In this document: positions 45,513-54,751 of the stretch, one piece after another
How the letters are laid out: every line of letters begins with the position of its first letter
Position numbering within the stretch: position 1 is the first letter of the stretch
Source of the DNA: Paenibacillus nuruki
Lineage (GTDB): Bacteria > Bacillota > Bacilli > Paenibacillales > Paenibacillaceae
Direction: 5' to 3'
DNA length: 64,000 bases
NCBI RefSeq assembly: GCF_001721045.1
Contig: NZ_MDER01000086.1
Span: 310,001-374,000 of the forward strand
Notes under the pieces: model-generated
The model's input: only the letters and a program-made list of their open reading frames with translations
Databases searched by the model: none
What the model was told of the DNA's origin: nothing
Position numbers and translations under genes: made by a program

Positions 45513-45567
45513 TTTAAGCGCTTACATTTATAGCTATATAATAGATCACAGCTTATTAACATGTCAA
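45513..45567 (-). promoter_or_regulatory. Promoter and cre of the mannoside operon
   Basis: On the minus strand TTGACA (45567-45562), an 18-bp spacer and TATTAT (45543-45538). Downstream of the -10 lies ATGTAAGCGCTTAAA (45527-45513), a cre with one mismatch at its last conserved C. Its position after the -10 suits CcpA roadblock repression. Confidence 0.78.
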
Positions 45568-45611
45568 TACATTATATTATGTTATTAAAGAAAAATATTA
45601 AGAACTATAAA

Positions 45612-45625
45612 TGTATAGATATACA
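45612..45625. promoter_or_regulatory. Palindromic operator candidate for the GntR-type regulator
   Basis: TGTATA-GA-TATACA, flanked by A/T, resembles operators of AraR-like GntR/LacI-chimeric regulators. It sits between the regulator gene's stop and the operon promoter, about 45 bp upstream of the -35. Confidence 0.55.
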
Positions 45626-45628
45626 AAA

Positions 45629-45666
45629 AAGATGTATCCTCTGTATAAGCAAGATACATCTTCTAA
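45629..45666 (-). terminator. Terminator of the GntR-type regulator gene
   Basis: AGATGTATC/GATACATCT stem with TTTTTTG after it on the minus strand. Confidence 0.82.
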
Positions 45667-45673
45667 ACATAAC

Positions 45674-46855
45674 TTATAAACGAACAGACGCTTTGGTCAC
45701 GGAATGACCATGAACCAGATTAGCTTGTAACGAAATTTTACTCGGTAATGTTGCTCCTTCGATCAGTGCGAGTACATTTTCGATCGCCAGTCTACCTAAC
45801 GATTGTTGGTCTTGTTCCATATGTGTAAACGGATATAACGCCGCACTGGCTTGAGGACTATCAAAGCAGATAATCGAGATATCTTGCGGTATATGAAGTC
45901 CCATATGTTCTATCGCTTCTTTGGCAAATAACGCTAGTTCATACTGCATAGCAAAAAGAGCCGTAATCTGTGGATGAGCTTCAATCATTTGTTGAATCAT
46001 ATCTACATTGTGTTGTACCAATACTTGTTCATCTTCTTCTTGATTACTATTCCAGTGCATATCGGTAAGCCATGAAGAGCGATCCAGTACAACTCCACGT
46101 TCAGCATGAGCTTGTACAAATCCTTCTATTCGTTCTTCAATCGCTACATTATCAGTCACTTTGGAGGTTAATAATGCTATATGACGATGTCCTTGATCCA
46201 ACAAGTAATGTGTGCCAAAGCTTGCTGCTGCTACATTATCGGTACTAATCGACGTCGAATCGATGCCTTTGACATAACGATCAACCAGTACATGTGGAAA
46301 ACGATCAATCACTAATTTTAGAATTTCAGAATTAAAAATCTGTCCGCGAGTTGGATAAATAATCAAGCCATCGACACCATAATCTCTTAACATCCGAATC
46401 GCATTTTCTTCAATATCAGTCTGTGAAAAAGAAAGTCGTAACATCAAATACACACCCATTTTCTGAGCGGTTCTTTCCATCTCGACCAACATTTCTTTCC
46501 CATAACTGTCACTGAAATCTTCCATAATCAATCCAAGAACAATCTGATCACTTGCTGTACGTAATCTAGTGTTATAATCATGTTTGCCAGCTTCAGCAGG
46601 TTCAATAGCTTCTATATGATTGCCATTATGAATAACAAAAGAACCTCTACCCGGTTGCCGTACAATGTATCCATCTTGTACTAACATGTCCAGTGCTTTT
46701 TTGGAAGTAATACGACTCACTTCAAATTGTTCCATTAATTCTTTCTCTGATGGAATCTTATCGCCTATTGTATATTCGCCTGAATGTAGACGATCACGTA
46801 ATGTTAAATACATCTGCTCATATCGAGGTTTGAGCGATATTGAACTATCTGCCAT
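45674..46855 (-). CDS. GntR/LacI-type sugar regulator (AraR-like architecture)
   Basis: 393 aa. The N-terminal GntR winged helix-turn-helix (about 10-75; IPSEKELMEQFEVSRITSKKALD and GYIVRQPGRGSFV) is fused to a LacI/periplasmic-binding type effector domain (about 95-390; VLGLIMEDFSDSYG to SISTDNVAA). This is the domain order of AraR. It lies directly upstream of the GH125/ABC operon and is its likely repressor, sensing a sugar derived from mannosides. The minus-strand promoter candidate is TTGCAT-16 bp-TATACT near 46890. Confidence 0.92.
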   Translation of the reverse strand: MADSSISLKPRYEQMYLTLRDRLHSGEYTIGDKIPSEKELMEQFEVSRITSKKALDMLVQDGYIVRQPGRGSFVIHNGNHIEAIEPAEAGKHDYNTRLRTASDQIVLGLIMEDFSDSYGKEMLVEMERTAQKMGVYLMLRLSFSQTDIEENAIRMLRDYGVDGLIIYPTRGQIFNSEILKLVIDRFPHVLVDRYVKGIDSTSISTDNVAAASFGTHYLLDQGHRHIALLTSKVTDNVAIEERIEGFVQAHAERGVVLDRSSWLTDMHWNSNQEEDEQVLVQHNVDMIQQMIEAHPQITALFAMQYELALFAKEAIEHMGLHIPQDISIICFDSPQASAALYPFTHMEQDQQSLGRLAIENVLALIEGATLPSKISLQANLVHGHSVTKASVRL

Positions 46856-47003
46856 ACGATCACCTTCAATTTAGATTTACTATTATCATTTAGTATACTA
46901 TGTTATATCATTTATGCAAAGAGGGATAGACTAAATATTTGGAATCTAATTATTATTTTTGGTTGTTTATGTAAAAGTATCCTCTTTAGTAGTCATAATG
47001 TCT

Positions 47004-47068
47004 ATTAAAAAAAGCATTAGTCTACCTCTGGATTATGATCATCCATCAGTAAACTAATGCTTTTTTAT
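47004..47068 (-). terminator. Terminator of the ydjO gene
   Basis: AAAAAGCATTAGT/ACTAATGCTTTTTT outer stem around a partly paired 31-nt loop, T-rich on the minus strand. Confidence 0.82.
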
Positions 47069-47095
47069 GATTCTTACATAAACGTTCCATAAGAA

Positions 47096-47314
47096 TTAAC
47101 GCTTTTTGTTGGGTCTACTATAGCTTGTATTATCCAACACCGGCAATTCTTTTTGAGCGCGGGTCATGGGCGACTTGCATTGTGAACAAACCGGTACATC
47201 TGCAAGTGCAAAGTTATCTCTCATCCATCCTTTGCAATCTGGATTCGTACATTCCCATATATCGGTCATTGCTGTAGGAATCTCTTGCGATGGATTTTTC
47301 CGTGAATAGTACAT
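47096..47314 (-). CDS. ydjO: Cold-inducible YdjO-family zinc-ribbon protein
   Basis: 72 aa from the ATG at 47314, seven bases after GGGAGGGG. Four cysteines (C22-x4-C27, C43-x2-C46) with the CKGWMRDNF and CSQCKSPM contexts are those of the YdjO family, named for cold induction in Bacillus. A zinc-binding role is likely. It follows the cold-shock gene with a terminator in between (47375-47410), an arrangement typical of the group. Confidence 0.88.
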   Translation of the reverse strand: MYYSRKNPSQEIPTAMTDIWECTNPDCKGWMRDNFALADVPVCSQCKSPMTRAQKELPVLDNTSYSRPNKKR

Positions 47315-47373
47315 GTGTAGTCCCCTCCCAGTAGTAATATCTATTTGTTCTTGCACAAGTTGCAAATATTTGA

Positions 47374-47411
47374 ATAAAAAAACACCCTTAACTAACGTTA
47401 AGGGCGTCTTA
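47374..47411 (-). terminator. Terminator of the cold-shock gene
   Basis: CCCTTAAC/GTTAAGGG-containing hairpin followed on the minus strand by seven T, ten bases after the csp stop. Confidence 0.87.
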
Positions 47412-47420
47412 TAAACTGAA

Positions 47421-47621
47421 TTACAGTTTTACAACGTTCTCAGCTTGTGGACCACGGTTTCCTTCAACAACGTTGAATTCAACGCGTTGACCTTCGTCCA
47501 AAGTTTTGAAACCGTCGCCAGTGATAGCAGAAAAGTGAACGAATACGTCGCTTCCGCCTTCAACCTCGATAAAACCAAATCCTTTTTCTGCATTAAACCA
47601 TTTTACTGTACCTGTTTGCAT
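47421..47621 (-). CDS. csp: Cold-shock protein (CspB/CspD type)
   Basis: 66 aa with the two RNA-binding motifs KGFGFI and VFVHFSAI of the five-stranded cold-shock domain. These proteins bind single-stranded nucleic acid and act as RNA chaperones. The start follows a GGAGG-type site (AAAGGAGGTAC region in the leader). A long structured leader precedes it, listed separately. Confidence 0.97.
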   Translation of the reverse strand: MQTGTVKWFNAEKGFGFIEVEGGSDVFVHFSAITGDGFKTLDEGQRVEFNVVEGNRGPQAENVVKL

Positions 47622-47808
47622 TGTAGTACCTCCAAAGAAATTAAATTTACATGACCTTCTTTATTCAGAAGATTAACATCCGATAAAATAGAATAATCAC
47701 ATATTGTACAAGGCTCTTTGCCTTCCCATATAACAACCCTCTACAATATGTGAGTACCAGTCACGTTTTCGTTACTCTTATTATAACCGATTGCACGAAT
47801 AAATACAA
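47622..47808 (-). promoter_or_regulatory. Promoter and long structured leader of the csp gene
   Basis: On the minus strand TTGTAT (47808-47803), a 17-bp spacer and TATAAT (47785-47780), giving a leader of about 150 nt. It contains a long-range stem CACATATTGT/ACAATATGTG (about 47751 with 47700) enclosing an inner AAGGC/GCCTT hairpin. A long, foldable leader is the usual hallmark of temperature-responsive csp messages. Confidence 0.72.
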
Positions 47809-47987
47809 CGTCTTTATCAGGTAATTTTTGTAATTTCACTAAACCGCATCTTTCATCTTAGATGGTGACATTTTTCGTCAGCAATCGCTAAGGTCATAAG
47901 GCTCACTTTATACTTATACCAGAGCATACAGAACTGAATCGCTTTCAAGCAATAAATGTAAGCGTATACTTTTAAAGTCAATTGTCT

Positions 47988-48539
47988 TTAATCTATATCA
48001 TAAGCTGTATAAAAACTGCTCACATGAACAGGTTGATGATTGACCATTTTGACTCCTAATCCATGTTCTGTGTCCCATGTGCAATGAAAATTAAGGTAAT
48101 ACGTATCCCCAGATGGTGAATCTCCGATCAAAAAGCCTTGAAGTGTAATATAATCTGCAATTTGATTAACATTTTGGATATACGGAATCGATTGATCTCT
48201 TTCTTCTATTGTTGCAGGATCTTGCGGATCAATTTGCCAGGCTTGACGATATTGTTCTTCGATGTGTTGATAATGGTTGAATATAGCTTGTAATACTGGC
48301 TCCTGAATAGATTCGCAATGTTCTATATAATGCTCCCATAACTGTTGCTGTACTATAGAAGGAGCTGTTAGATGCTCAATCTCCTCTTCATTCGCAATAC
48401 TCTGTATAAATTCAACATGAATGGCTAGCTGCTGATTCTTTATGTGCAAAGAATATTCGCCTTCAAAAGTCACCTCTTCTGTTACATCATATGCATAATC
48501 TTCTAGGGTGAGTTGTGAATACCATGTAGAATCGATCAT
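47988..48539 (-). CDS. Hypothetical protein (DUF6985-like)
   Basis: 183 aa, acidic and soluble, with a helical middle (QQLWEHYIEHCESIQEPVLQAIFNHYQ, read as EPVLQAIFNHYQHIEEQYR) and a C-terminal YLNFHCTWDTEHGLGVKM strand pair. The arrangement recalls DUF6985-type proteins, some of which sit beside polymorphic toxins as presumed immunity proteins. No toxin gene is adjacent. The start follows AGGAGG. Monocistronic. Confidence 0.7.
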   Translation of the reverse strand: MIDSTWYSQLTLEDYAYDVTEEVTFEGEYSLHIKNQQLAIHVEFIQSIANEEEIEHLTAPSIVQQQLWEHYIEHCESIQEPVLQAIFNHYQHIEEQYRQAWQIDPQDPATIEERDQSIPYIQNVNQIADYITLQGFLIGDSPSGDTYYLNFHCTWDTEHGLGVKMVNHQPVHVSSFYTAYDID

Positions 48540-48680
48540 CTATGAATACCTCCTATTTCAATGATATTTTTTATTTTGGTAAAGCTTGTCTTTTCTTATG
48601 ATCCTATAATGATTTATACTTGTCTTTACATGAATGTGCAAGATTGCACATCTTAAATCTTGAGGCTGTATGGTGATGTT

Positions 48681-49763
48681 ATGAATAAACAGTCCAAATG
48701 GATACATCAGTTTTTCAAAGTATACTGGATTGTCATTGGTGTCCACTTTTTCTCTCAGTGGGGTTCTTTTGTCTTTTTAGATTATGACGATGATGCTTAT
48801 CATTTCTATATCTATATTCTAATTATGCCTACTCTTTTGATGAGCTTAGTCACTTTGATTACAAGATGGATATATATCCGTTGGAATCATTTATCTTTTT
48901 ACGTGTTATTCAGTGCAAGTACGCTAATCACATGGACGATTATTTATCTCAACTATGATATTCGTATTATTACAGCACTATGTTTGTTACCGATCTTATC
49001 AGCTGTTGTCTTTTTCAGACGTCGCTTGTTATGGATTCCTTCTGTATTACAGCTTATCGCATTCACTTCATTGTATCTAGCCGATTCACATTTTCGCAAC
49101 TATCTCTCGTCCTTTGACGTTATCGCTGTCATTTCTTTTATTATTGTAAGTACGTTTATCGCTCATATTATTGTAGCTAGCGGTATAGAAATTCTAGCTG
49201 ATTTGCAGTTAACCATGTCTGCCAAGCAAGATCTAATTGTCAAAAATGCTATTATGAGCAAGCTTTCCAAAACAGATGGTCTGACTAATCTGTATAACCA
49301 GATTTCGTTTCGAGATTATTATAATACGGCTTTTGATTATGCGACCAAAGGTGCTAAGCTTCATCTAGCATTGATCGATATTGATGATTTCAAAGTCATT
49401 AATGATACGTATGGTCATCAAGCAGGAGATACTATTCTTGGTAAAGTCTCTCAAGTGATTCAGCAACATATGTCTTCTAGCGATATAGCAGCTCGCTATG
49501 GTGGCGAAGAATTTGCACTGCTTTTGTTCGATCAGACATTTGAAGAAGCGTATGCACTGGTTGAAAGTATACGAAGTAGTGTTGCCGAATTACAACATCT
49601 TGAAATGAATGGGAAGTCCGTTACTGTCAGTATTGGACTGCAAAGTTATGGCTCGGAGAAGACCAAAGAGCAACTCTTTGAACAAGTCGATACGTATCTG
49701 TATGAGGCAAAGCGTACGGGTAAAAATAAAACAGTGACTGCTCCTCATACGGAAGTAAGTTAA
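48681..49763 (+). CDS. Membrane diguanylate cyclase (GGDEF)
   Basis: 360 aa from the ATG at 48681. Six hydrophobic helices (about 12-180) precede a GGDEF domain with an intact RYGGEEF signature (G274). The inhibitory I-site (RxxD) position reads SSSD, so product feedback is probably absent. It should synthesise cyclic di-GMP in response to a membrane-sensed signal. No phosphodiesterase gene is adjacent. The binding site is weak (GGTGATG). Confidence 0.92.
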   Translation: MNKQSKWIHQFFKVYWIVIGVHFFSQWGSFVFLDYDDDAYHFYIYILIMPTLLMSLVTLITRWIYIRWNHLSFYVLFSASTLITWTIIYLNYDIRIITALCLLPILSAVVFFRRRLLWIPSVLQLIAFTSLYLADSHFRNYLSSFDVIAVISFIIVSTFIAHIIVASGIEILADLQLTMSAKQDLIVKNAIMSKLSKTDGLTNLYNQISFRDYYNTAFDYATKGAKLHLALIDIDDFKVINDTYGHQAGDTILGKVSQVIQQHMSSSDIAARYGGEEFALLLFDQTFEEAYALVESIRSSVAELQHLEMNGKSVTVSIGLQSYGSEKTKEQLFEQVDTYLYEAKRTGKNKTVTAPHTEVS

Positions 49764-49782
49764 GTCACCAAGGTATAATAAA

Positions 49783-49830
49783 CAAAAACACTCCAATCCT
49801 TCTGTGCAAAAGGGTTGGAGTGTTTTTTTG
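49783..49830. terminator. Bidirectional terminator
   Basis: AAAAACACTCCAA/TTGGAGTGTTTTTTT stem between the converging cyclase and aldo/keto reductase genes. Confidence 0.9.
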
Positions 49831-49837
49831 ATTTATA

Positions 49838-50815
49838 TTAGAATCCTGTGACAGGATGCGGAATATATGATTCTTCCAGACGGTTGATCTCGTCTTCTGT
49901 TAATACTATATCTACAGCAGCCACAGCATCTTGTAAATGATGTAACTTGGTTGCTCCTACAATTGGTGCGGTAATCGGCTCTTTTTGCAATACCCATGCT
50001 AGAGCGACTTGTGCGCGTGGAATATCACGTTCCGACGCAATCTCTGCCACCCGTTCTACCACTTTACGATCGGCTTCAGCACTTGCTTGATAAAGACTTT
50101 GGCCAAAGCTATCACTTTCAGAACGTGAAGTCTCTTCTTCCCAATCCCGGGTTAAGCGGCCGCGTGCCAATGGACTCCACGGAATAACACCGATGCCTTC
50201 TTCTTTGCATAAAGGAAGCATCTCACGTTCTTCTTCTCGATAGAGCAAGTTCACATAGTTCTGCATCGAGACAAAGCGTGCCCAGCCATTTTGCTTGGAA
50301 ATATCTAAAGCTTTCATAAACTGCCATGAAGCCATAGATGAAGCACCAATATATCTTGCTTTCCCTGCTTTGACAACATCATTAAGAGCTTCTAGTGTTT
50401 CTTCTATAGGTGTATTCGGGTCCCAGCGATGAATCTGATACAGATCTACATAATCGGTTCCCAGACGTTGTAGACTGTGATCAATCTCCGCCATAATGAC
50501 TTTGCGAGAAAGTCCTCCACCATTAGCTCCCTGACGCATTTTGCCATGGACTTTGGTAGCGATAACGATCTCATCTCGGTTTGCATACTCTTTGAGCGCT
50601 TTTCCGACGATCTCTTCACTTGTACCATCTGAATACACATTGGCTGTATCAAAAAAATTAATCCCTGCTTCCAAAGCTTGCTTGATAAAAGGACGACTGC
50701 TCTGCTCATCTAAGGTCCATGGATGTGCTCCACGATCAGGTATTCCATAACTCATACATCCCAAACAAATTCGCGATACATCGAGACCGGTACGACCTAA
50801 CTTTACATATTGCAT
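49838..50815 (-). CDS. Aldo/keto reductase
   Basis: 325 aa. The start is placed at the ATG at 50815, six bases after GAGGG; a TTG three bases earlier is less well spaced. The catalytic Asp and Tyr are in FFDTANVYSDG, the Lys in IATKVHG and the His in YQIHRWD. The QIHRWDPNTPIEETL and IPWSPLARGRL contexts are those of the YdjG/IolS-like AKR group. The substrate is unknown. Monocistronic. Confidence 0.93.
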   Translation of the reverse strand: MQYVKLGRTGLDVSRICLGCMSYGIPDRGAHPWTLDEQSSRPFIKQALEAGINFFDTANVYSDGTSEEIVGKALKEYANRDEIVIATKVHGKMRQGANGGGLSRKVIMAEIDHSLQRLGTDYVDLYQIHRWDPNTPIEETLEALNDVVKAGKARYIGASSMASWQFMKALDISKQNGWARFVSMQNYVNLLYREEEREMLPLCKEEGIGVIPWSPLARGRLTRDWEEETSRSESDSFGQSLYQASAEADRKVVERVAEIASERDIPRAQVALAWVLQKEPITAPIVGATKLHHLQDAVAAVDIVLTEDEINRLEESYIPHPVTGF

Positions 50816-50958
50816 CAATGTCCCTCTTTTCCGCCCTGAGGCAAGTTTGCATGATCTAGCGAATAGATAGATGTTTACTTACTTATCATAACCAAAAATA
50901 GACATATTGAGCCACATTATTTTGATATCGCTAGCGATCTTTATCCAATCTGGAAATA

Positions 50959-51011
50959 GGAAAAAAGCAAGCTCTTTCGGTGAATACCGATAAAAGCTTG
51001 CTTAAAAAATA
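50959..51011 (-). terminator. Terminator of the surface-protein gene
   Basis: AAGCAAGCT/AAGCTTGCTT outer stem with an inner CGGT/ACCG hairpin, followed on the minus strand by TTTTTTCC. Confidence 0.82.
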
Positions 51012-51024
51012 ATCTTTTTTTCTT

Positions 51025-53742
51025 TTATTGAGTGATCATTTGAGCTTCTCTAGAAGCTACAGAGAGAGCATTGATTGTAGCTGAACGTCCATCAGCAATC
51101 GATAGAACAAACGCTTTGTACGTCACTCCTGAGCGAATAGCAGCACCATTTACATCTACATCTGTGGTTGTAAAGGCCCACTCGCTATATACCCCTTGCG
51201 TTACTGTCTTATAATTGCGTTCACTCACACGATTCGCATCTGCCAATGAGAAATTACTTGAGCTTGCAGACGGTACTAACATTACAGCATAGTTAGCAAT
51301 ACCGTTTTCACCTGCTGGTTTGGAGAATGTCACTTTGATTCCTCCATTAGTTGCACTAGCATTAATATTAGTCACTGGAGCAACCGTTGATGACTTGATC
51401 GTAAAGTCATTAGATGCGCCAGATAAGGTGTTAACCGAGCGTACCGAACCATCTGCTACGCTTAATACATAGACACGATAAGCTACCTCTTTCACAATCG
51501 TATTTCCGTTGTAGTCTTTCGTACTTGTGGTTAAAGCTTGTGTCACTTTAGTCGCTGTTTTGGCAATACGTGTATAATTGGCTGCGGCTGTATTGTTAGC
51601 TGTAGTGAGATTAAATGAACCGGCTTGGTCTGCACGTACTACATAGACACGATATTCCGAAATACCTGTATCATTAGCCGGTACAAAACTAAATGTAATA
51701 TCAGATGCTGTATTAGTCGAAGCGCTATTGGTAGTCGCTACGTTAGTTACAGCTGATGTTGCGCCATTCGATGTTAATGTAATAACAGAAGATGCACTAG
51801 ATAATGAGTTATTGCCAGAAGCACTACCTGTACCTGTTGTTAAGACAAACACCTGGTAATTGGTACCATTTTTAATAAGGTCACCGTTTACATCTTTTGA
51901 TCCGGCACTGAACGCAACCGTACGATTCGAACCATTTTTGCTGATTTGCAAATAGTTAGAACTGGATACGCTATTTGCTGTAGAAAGATTGAATTTGCTC
52001 GCATTAATTGATTTAACGACCATAACACGATAATTATTCACTAATCCTTCATCACTTGCTTTGTTAAATGTCACTTGTAGATCGCGTCCATCTCCATAAT
52101 CGCTAATATCACTAACAGCGATGCCACTCACATTGCCTACCGTCCGATCACCTGTCTCTAGTGTCAGTGTAGAAGATGCGGAAGATAAGCTATTCGCATA
52201 AGAACCTGAACCAAGCGCCATCACATAGATACGATAAGGTACATCATTCACAATCGTGTCTCCACCACTGTCTTTAAGCGATGTTGCTAGCGTCACAGTG
52301 CGATCGCTACCTGTTTTGGATACATCGATGTATCGACTAGATGCCAGACCATTAGCAGTCGCAATATCAAAATCTCCAGATACTTTACTTCGAACAACAA
52401 ATACACGATAGCCACTGATTTTGGACTCTTCAGAAGACTTGGTAAAAGTCACTTGAATATCGCGTCCGTCGGCAAAATTACTTACATCTTCTACTTTAGT
52501 GATAGAAGGTGCTTCTACTGTACGTCCTAATGTTAATGAATTAGAACCTGCGGATATTCCAATATTATCGCCACCACTTGTGATCGAGATAACAAATACA
52601 GTATAGGCTGTTCCTGTTGTAATCAACTCACCAGATGTATCACGCGTTGTGTTCGTCAAGCGTGTAGTCGGGTTAGAGCCTGTTTTGTTAATCGTTGTAT
52701 AGTTAGAATTGCTTATTTTAGCTGCTTCTGTTGTGCTAAAGCTTCCTGCACTTGTTGTTTTTACAACAAACACACGGTAATTGCTTAATTTACTCTCATC
52801 GCTTGCTCTGGTAAAACTGACTGAGAAATCTCGTCCATCGCCATTGTCAGAGACATCACTTGCTTTAACATCTGTAGCTATCGCAGAAGCTGTAGCCACA
52901 ACGCCCAAAGATACGTTCGGTGAACTTACAGATAACGAGCTGTTATATCCACTTGCGCCTACTGCCAATACATAGACACGGTAATTTACATTTTTCTGAA
53001 TCAATGCGCCGTCTGTATCACGGGCTTGAGGCATTAATGTGATTGTATAATTACTACTGCCTTGCGGAATGCCTGTATAATTCGCCGCAGGCACTGCTAA
53101 TGCTGTATTGACGTTAAATGTATTACTATTAGCTTTGACTACCAGAATTCGATATTGACTGATTCCTTTAGTGCTAGCAGAAGCCGGAAAGCTAATTTCT
53201 AAATCATTTCCATTTCCTTGTTGTCCTACAACTTTGGCATTTACATAAGGTACAGGTGAGATAGAAGTCGATGGAGTGGTTGGTGTAGTGGGTGTGGTCG
53301 GCTTGGCATTCGTAGTCGTAATACTCACGGTCTTCGTAGATGCGTTCCAGCCTACTTTCTCGCCTAACGATTCACTAACAAAGCGTAACGGTACAACCGT
53401 TCTTCCTTTAATCGACTTAGCAGGTACATCCAACGTAACCTTTTTGCCATTGATCGTTGCTGTTCTAGATCCTAGCGGTAATACAATGGTTGTGCCATCT
53501 TTGATTGCAGTGACTGTTTTGGTACTTTGCTTCCAAAGTACTTTCGCGTCTAACGCTTCGAAAACACCTCTTAATGGTACCATCGTCCGATTCGCTGACA
53601 TTACAGGTGCCTGATCTGTTGTTAGCTGAACTCCATCAATTGTAATTTTAATAGGTGTTGCTGCGCTGACGGATGGTGTATGTAGACCTCCGCTTACCGT
53701 CAAAGCTGTAACTAATACTGCTGAACAAATCTTCTTTTTCAT
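51025..53742 (-). CDS. Secreted copper-amine-oxidase-N stalk protein with six repeats
   Basis: 905 aa. A signal peptide (about 1-28) leads to a copper-amine-oxidase N-terminal-like domain (about 30-150; two copies of the VPLRxVxExL motif, GRTVVPLRFVSESLG being the second). A Thr/Pro linker follows, and then six tandem beta-rich repeats of about 115-125 residues, each carrying YRVFVV-type and YRVYVL-type strands. No LPxTG, SLH or catalytic motif is visible. It is probably a cell-wall-associated adhesin or structural protein. Upstream lies an ECF-type promoter. Start follows GAGGATG. Confidence 0.85.
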   Translation of the reverse strand: MKKKICSAVLVTALTVSGGLHTPSVSAATPIKITIDGVQLTTDQAPVMSANRTMVPLRGVFEALDAKVLWKQSTKTVTAIKDGTTIVLPLGSRTATINGKKVTLDVPAKSIKGRTVVPLRFVSESLGEKVGWNASTKTVSITTTNAKPTTPTTPTTPSTSISPVPYVNAKVVGQQGNGNDLEISFPASASTKGISQYRILVVKANSNTFNVNTALAVPAANYTGIPQGSSNYTITLMPQARDTDGALIQKNVNYRVYVLAVGASGYNSSLSVSSPNVSLGVVATASAIATDVKASDVSDNGDGRDFSVSFTRASDESKLSNYRVFVVKTTSAGSFSTTEAAKISNSNYTTINKTGSNPTTRLTNTTRDTSGELITTGTAYTVFVISITSGGDNIGISAGSNSLTLGRTVEAPSITKVEDVSNFADGRDIQVTFTKSSEESKISGYRVFVVRSKVSGDFDIATANGLASSRYIDVSKTGSDRTVTLATSLKDSGGDTIVNDVPYRIYVMALGSGSYANSLSSASSTLTLETGDRTVGNVSGIAVSDISDYGDGRDLQVTFNKASDEGLVNNYRVMVVKSINASKFNLSTANSVSSSNYLQISKNGSNRTVAFSAGSKDVNGDLIKNGTNYQVFVLTTGTGSASGNNSLSSASSVITLTSNGATSAVTNVATTNSASTNTASDITFSFVPANDTGISEYRVYVVRADQAGSFNLTTANNTAAANYTRIAKTATKVTQALTTSTKDYNGNTIVKEVAYRVYVLSVADGSVRSVNTLSGASNDFTIKSSTVAPVTNINASATNGGIKVTFSKPAGENGIANYAVMLVPSASSSNFSLADANRVSERNYKTVTQGVYSEWAFTTTDVDVNGAAIRSGVTYKAFVLSIADGRSATINALSVASREAQMITQ

Positions 53743-54107
53743 TTGTATTCATCCTCGTTCCCCCGAAATAGTGCCAAACGCTATCTGCCAAGCTTGTCTT
53801 TTATTCCCCGTCTATTAGACGCACACCGCTCCTGAAAAGTTTCCATGTTTGTTTATTTATTTTGGAATCCTTTCACATGGATAAGTAGGATCTGTGTGTG
53901 CATATCTATCGACTATATGTAAGTTATCATCGTTACCTCTATCGAACAACCAAATCTTCGTCATAAATTAGCAACAGTTTTTTAATGATTATCGAAGTTA
54001 TGATCATTATTTACAAGTTGGATACAATTGGCATTTAAGTTAGATACATTTAACGAGTAAGATAAAGGCAAGACAAACAAACCACCCCACAGAGGAGATG
54101 TACAATA
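53743..54107. other. Divergent promoter region (365 bp)
   Basis: It separates the repeat protein (minus) from the 184-aa secreted protein (plus). It holds the ECF-type promoter on the minus strand and a sigma-A-like candidate on the plus strand (TTGGAT, 17 bp, TAGATA, about 54018-54046). I see no riboswitch match. Confidence 0.5.
53816..53844 (-). promoter_or_regulatory. ECF-sigma-type promoter
   Basis: On the minus strand GGAAAC (53844-53839), a 17-bp spacer and CGTCTA (53821-53816). This fits the GAAAC-N16/17-CGTC pattern of Bacillus extracytoplasmic-function sigma factors. A small CGTCT/AGACG hairpin begins at the -10. Confidence 0.6.
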
Positions 54108-54662
54108 ATGAACTATAGTAAATGGATCGCTACTTCCGTGATCGCAGGAGTACTATTAACAGGTGCTACGACTACACATGCGGCAACAACTTCTACAACA
54201 ACGCCCAAAGCAACAACATCTAGTTCTACCACAATGAGTAAGCAATACCCTGTAACCAATGTGAATTACTCTACCGCTCAATTGAAAAAAATCACACAAG
54301 CTTTTGCAAATTTTGATGGATTTGAGACTCCCTATGTACCTACACGTATGATCGAAGGCGATGCTTTCCGCAAAGTCAGTGGCATGGGCGACGGTGTAAC
54401 TTTTCTTTTTAAATATATGACGGTATCTGTCTCACCACGTGATTATTCATATAGTTATAAAGGCAAAACGGTAACTCTTCCTAATTCCAATAATGTAAAA
54501 GCAAAATGGTACAAACCCGATAAAGTAGATATGTTAACATTCAAATTAGATGATCGGTATGTAACGATTTCTTCACCCTATCATTTATTAGGTAAAGCGA
54601 AGTTAGAGCAGGTTGCTGTAGATGTTGCCAAATACGTTCCTGTATCTGTTCCCAAGTCATAA
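54108..54662 (+). CDS. Secreted DUF4367-like protein
   Basis: 184 aa. A signal peptide (1-25, ending THA-A) leads to a short Thr/Ser-rich linker and a single domain of about 130 residues. Its end (LTFKLDDRYVTISSPYHLLGKAKLEQVAVDV, seen as a strand-turn-strand then helix) recalls the DUF4367 domain of extracytoplasmic anti-sigma-factor and lipoprotein sensors. No membrane anchor is present. The start follows GAGGAGATG. It is divergent from the ECF-promoter-controlled surface protein, which makes an envelope-stress role possible. Confidence 0.75.
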   Translation: MNYSKWIATSVIAGVLLTGATTTHAATTSTTTPKATTSSSTTMSKQYPVTNVNYSTAQLKKITQAFANFDGFETPYVPTRMIEGDAFRKVSGMGDGVTFLFKYMTVSVSPRDYSYSYKGKTVTLPNSNNVKAKWYKPDKVDMLTFKLDDRYVTISSPYHLLGKAKLEQVAVDVAKYVPVSVPKS

Positions 54663-54751
54663 TATCTGGTTACAATAGAAAAGTGACAATTCAGAGATAT
54701 GTACGGCAATCGTTAGCATTTATCGCTTAATATTAGACTATCCAAACAACT

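Noticed and set aside
47956-47970. ATGTAAGCGTATACT, an exact cre-consensus match
   Set aside because: It lies downstream of the 183-aa gene and about 150 bp upstream of the csp promoter's -35, with no promoter it could control. Probably chance.
53743-53860. Leader of the repeat protein as a riboswitch
   Set aside because: Compared by eye with cyclic-di-GMP, cyclic-di-AMP and fluoride motifs; conserved cores are missing. The sequence is better explained by an ECF-type promoter.
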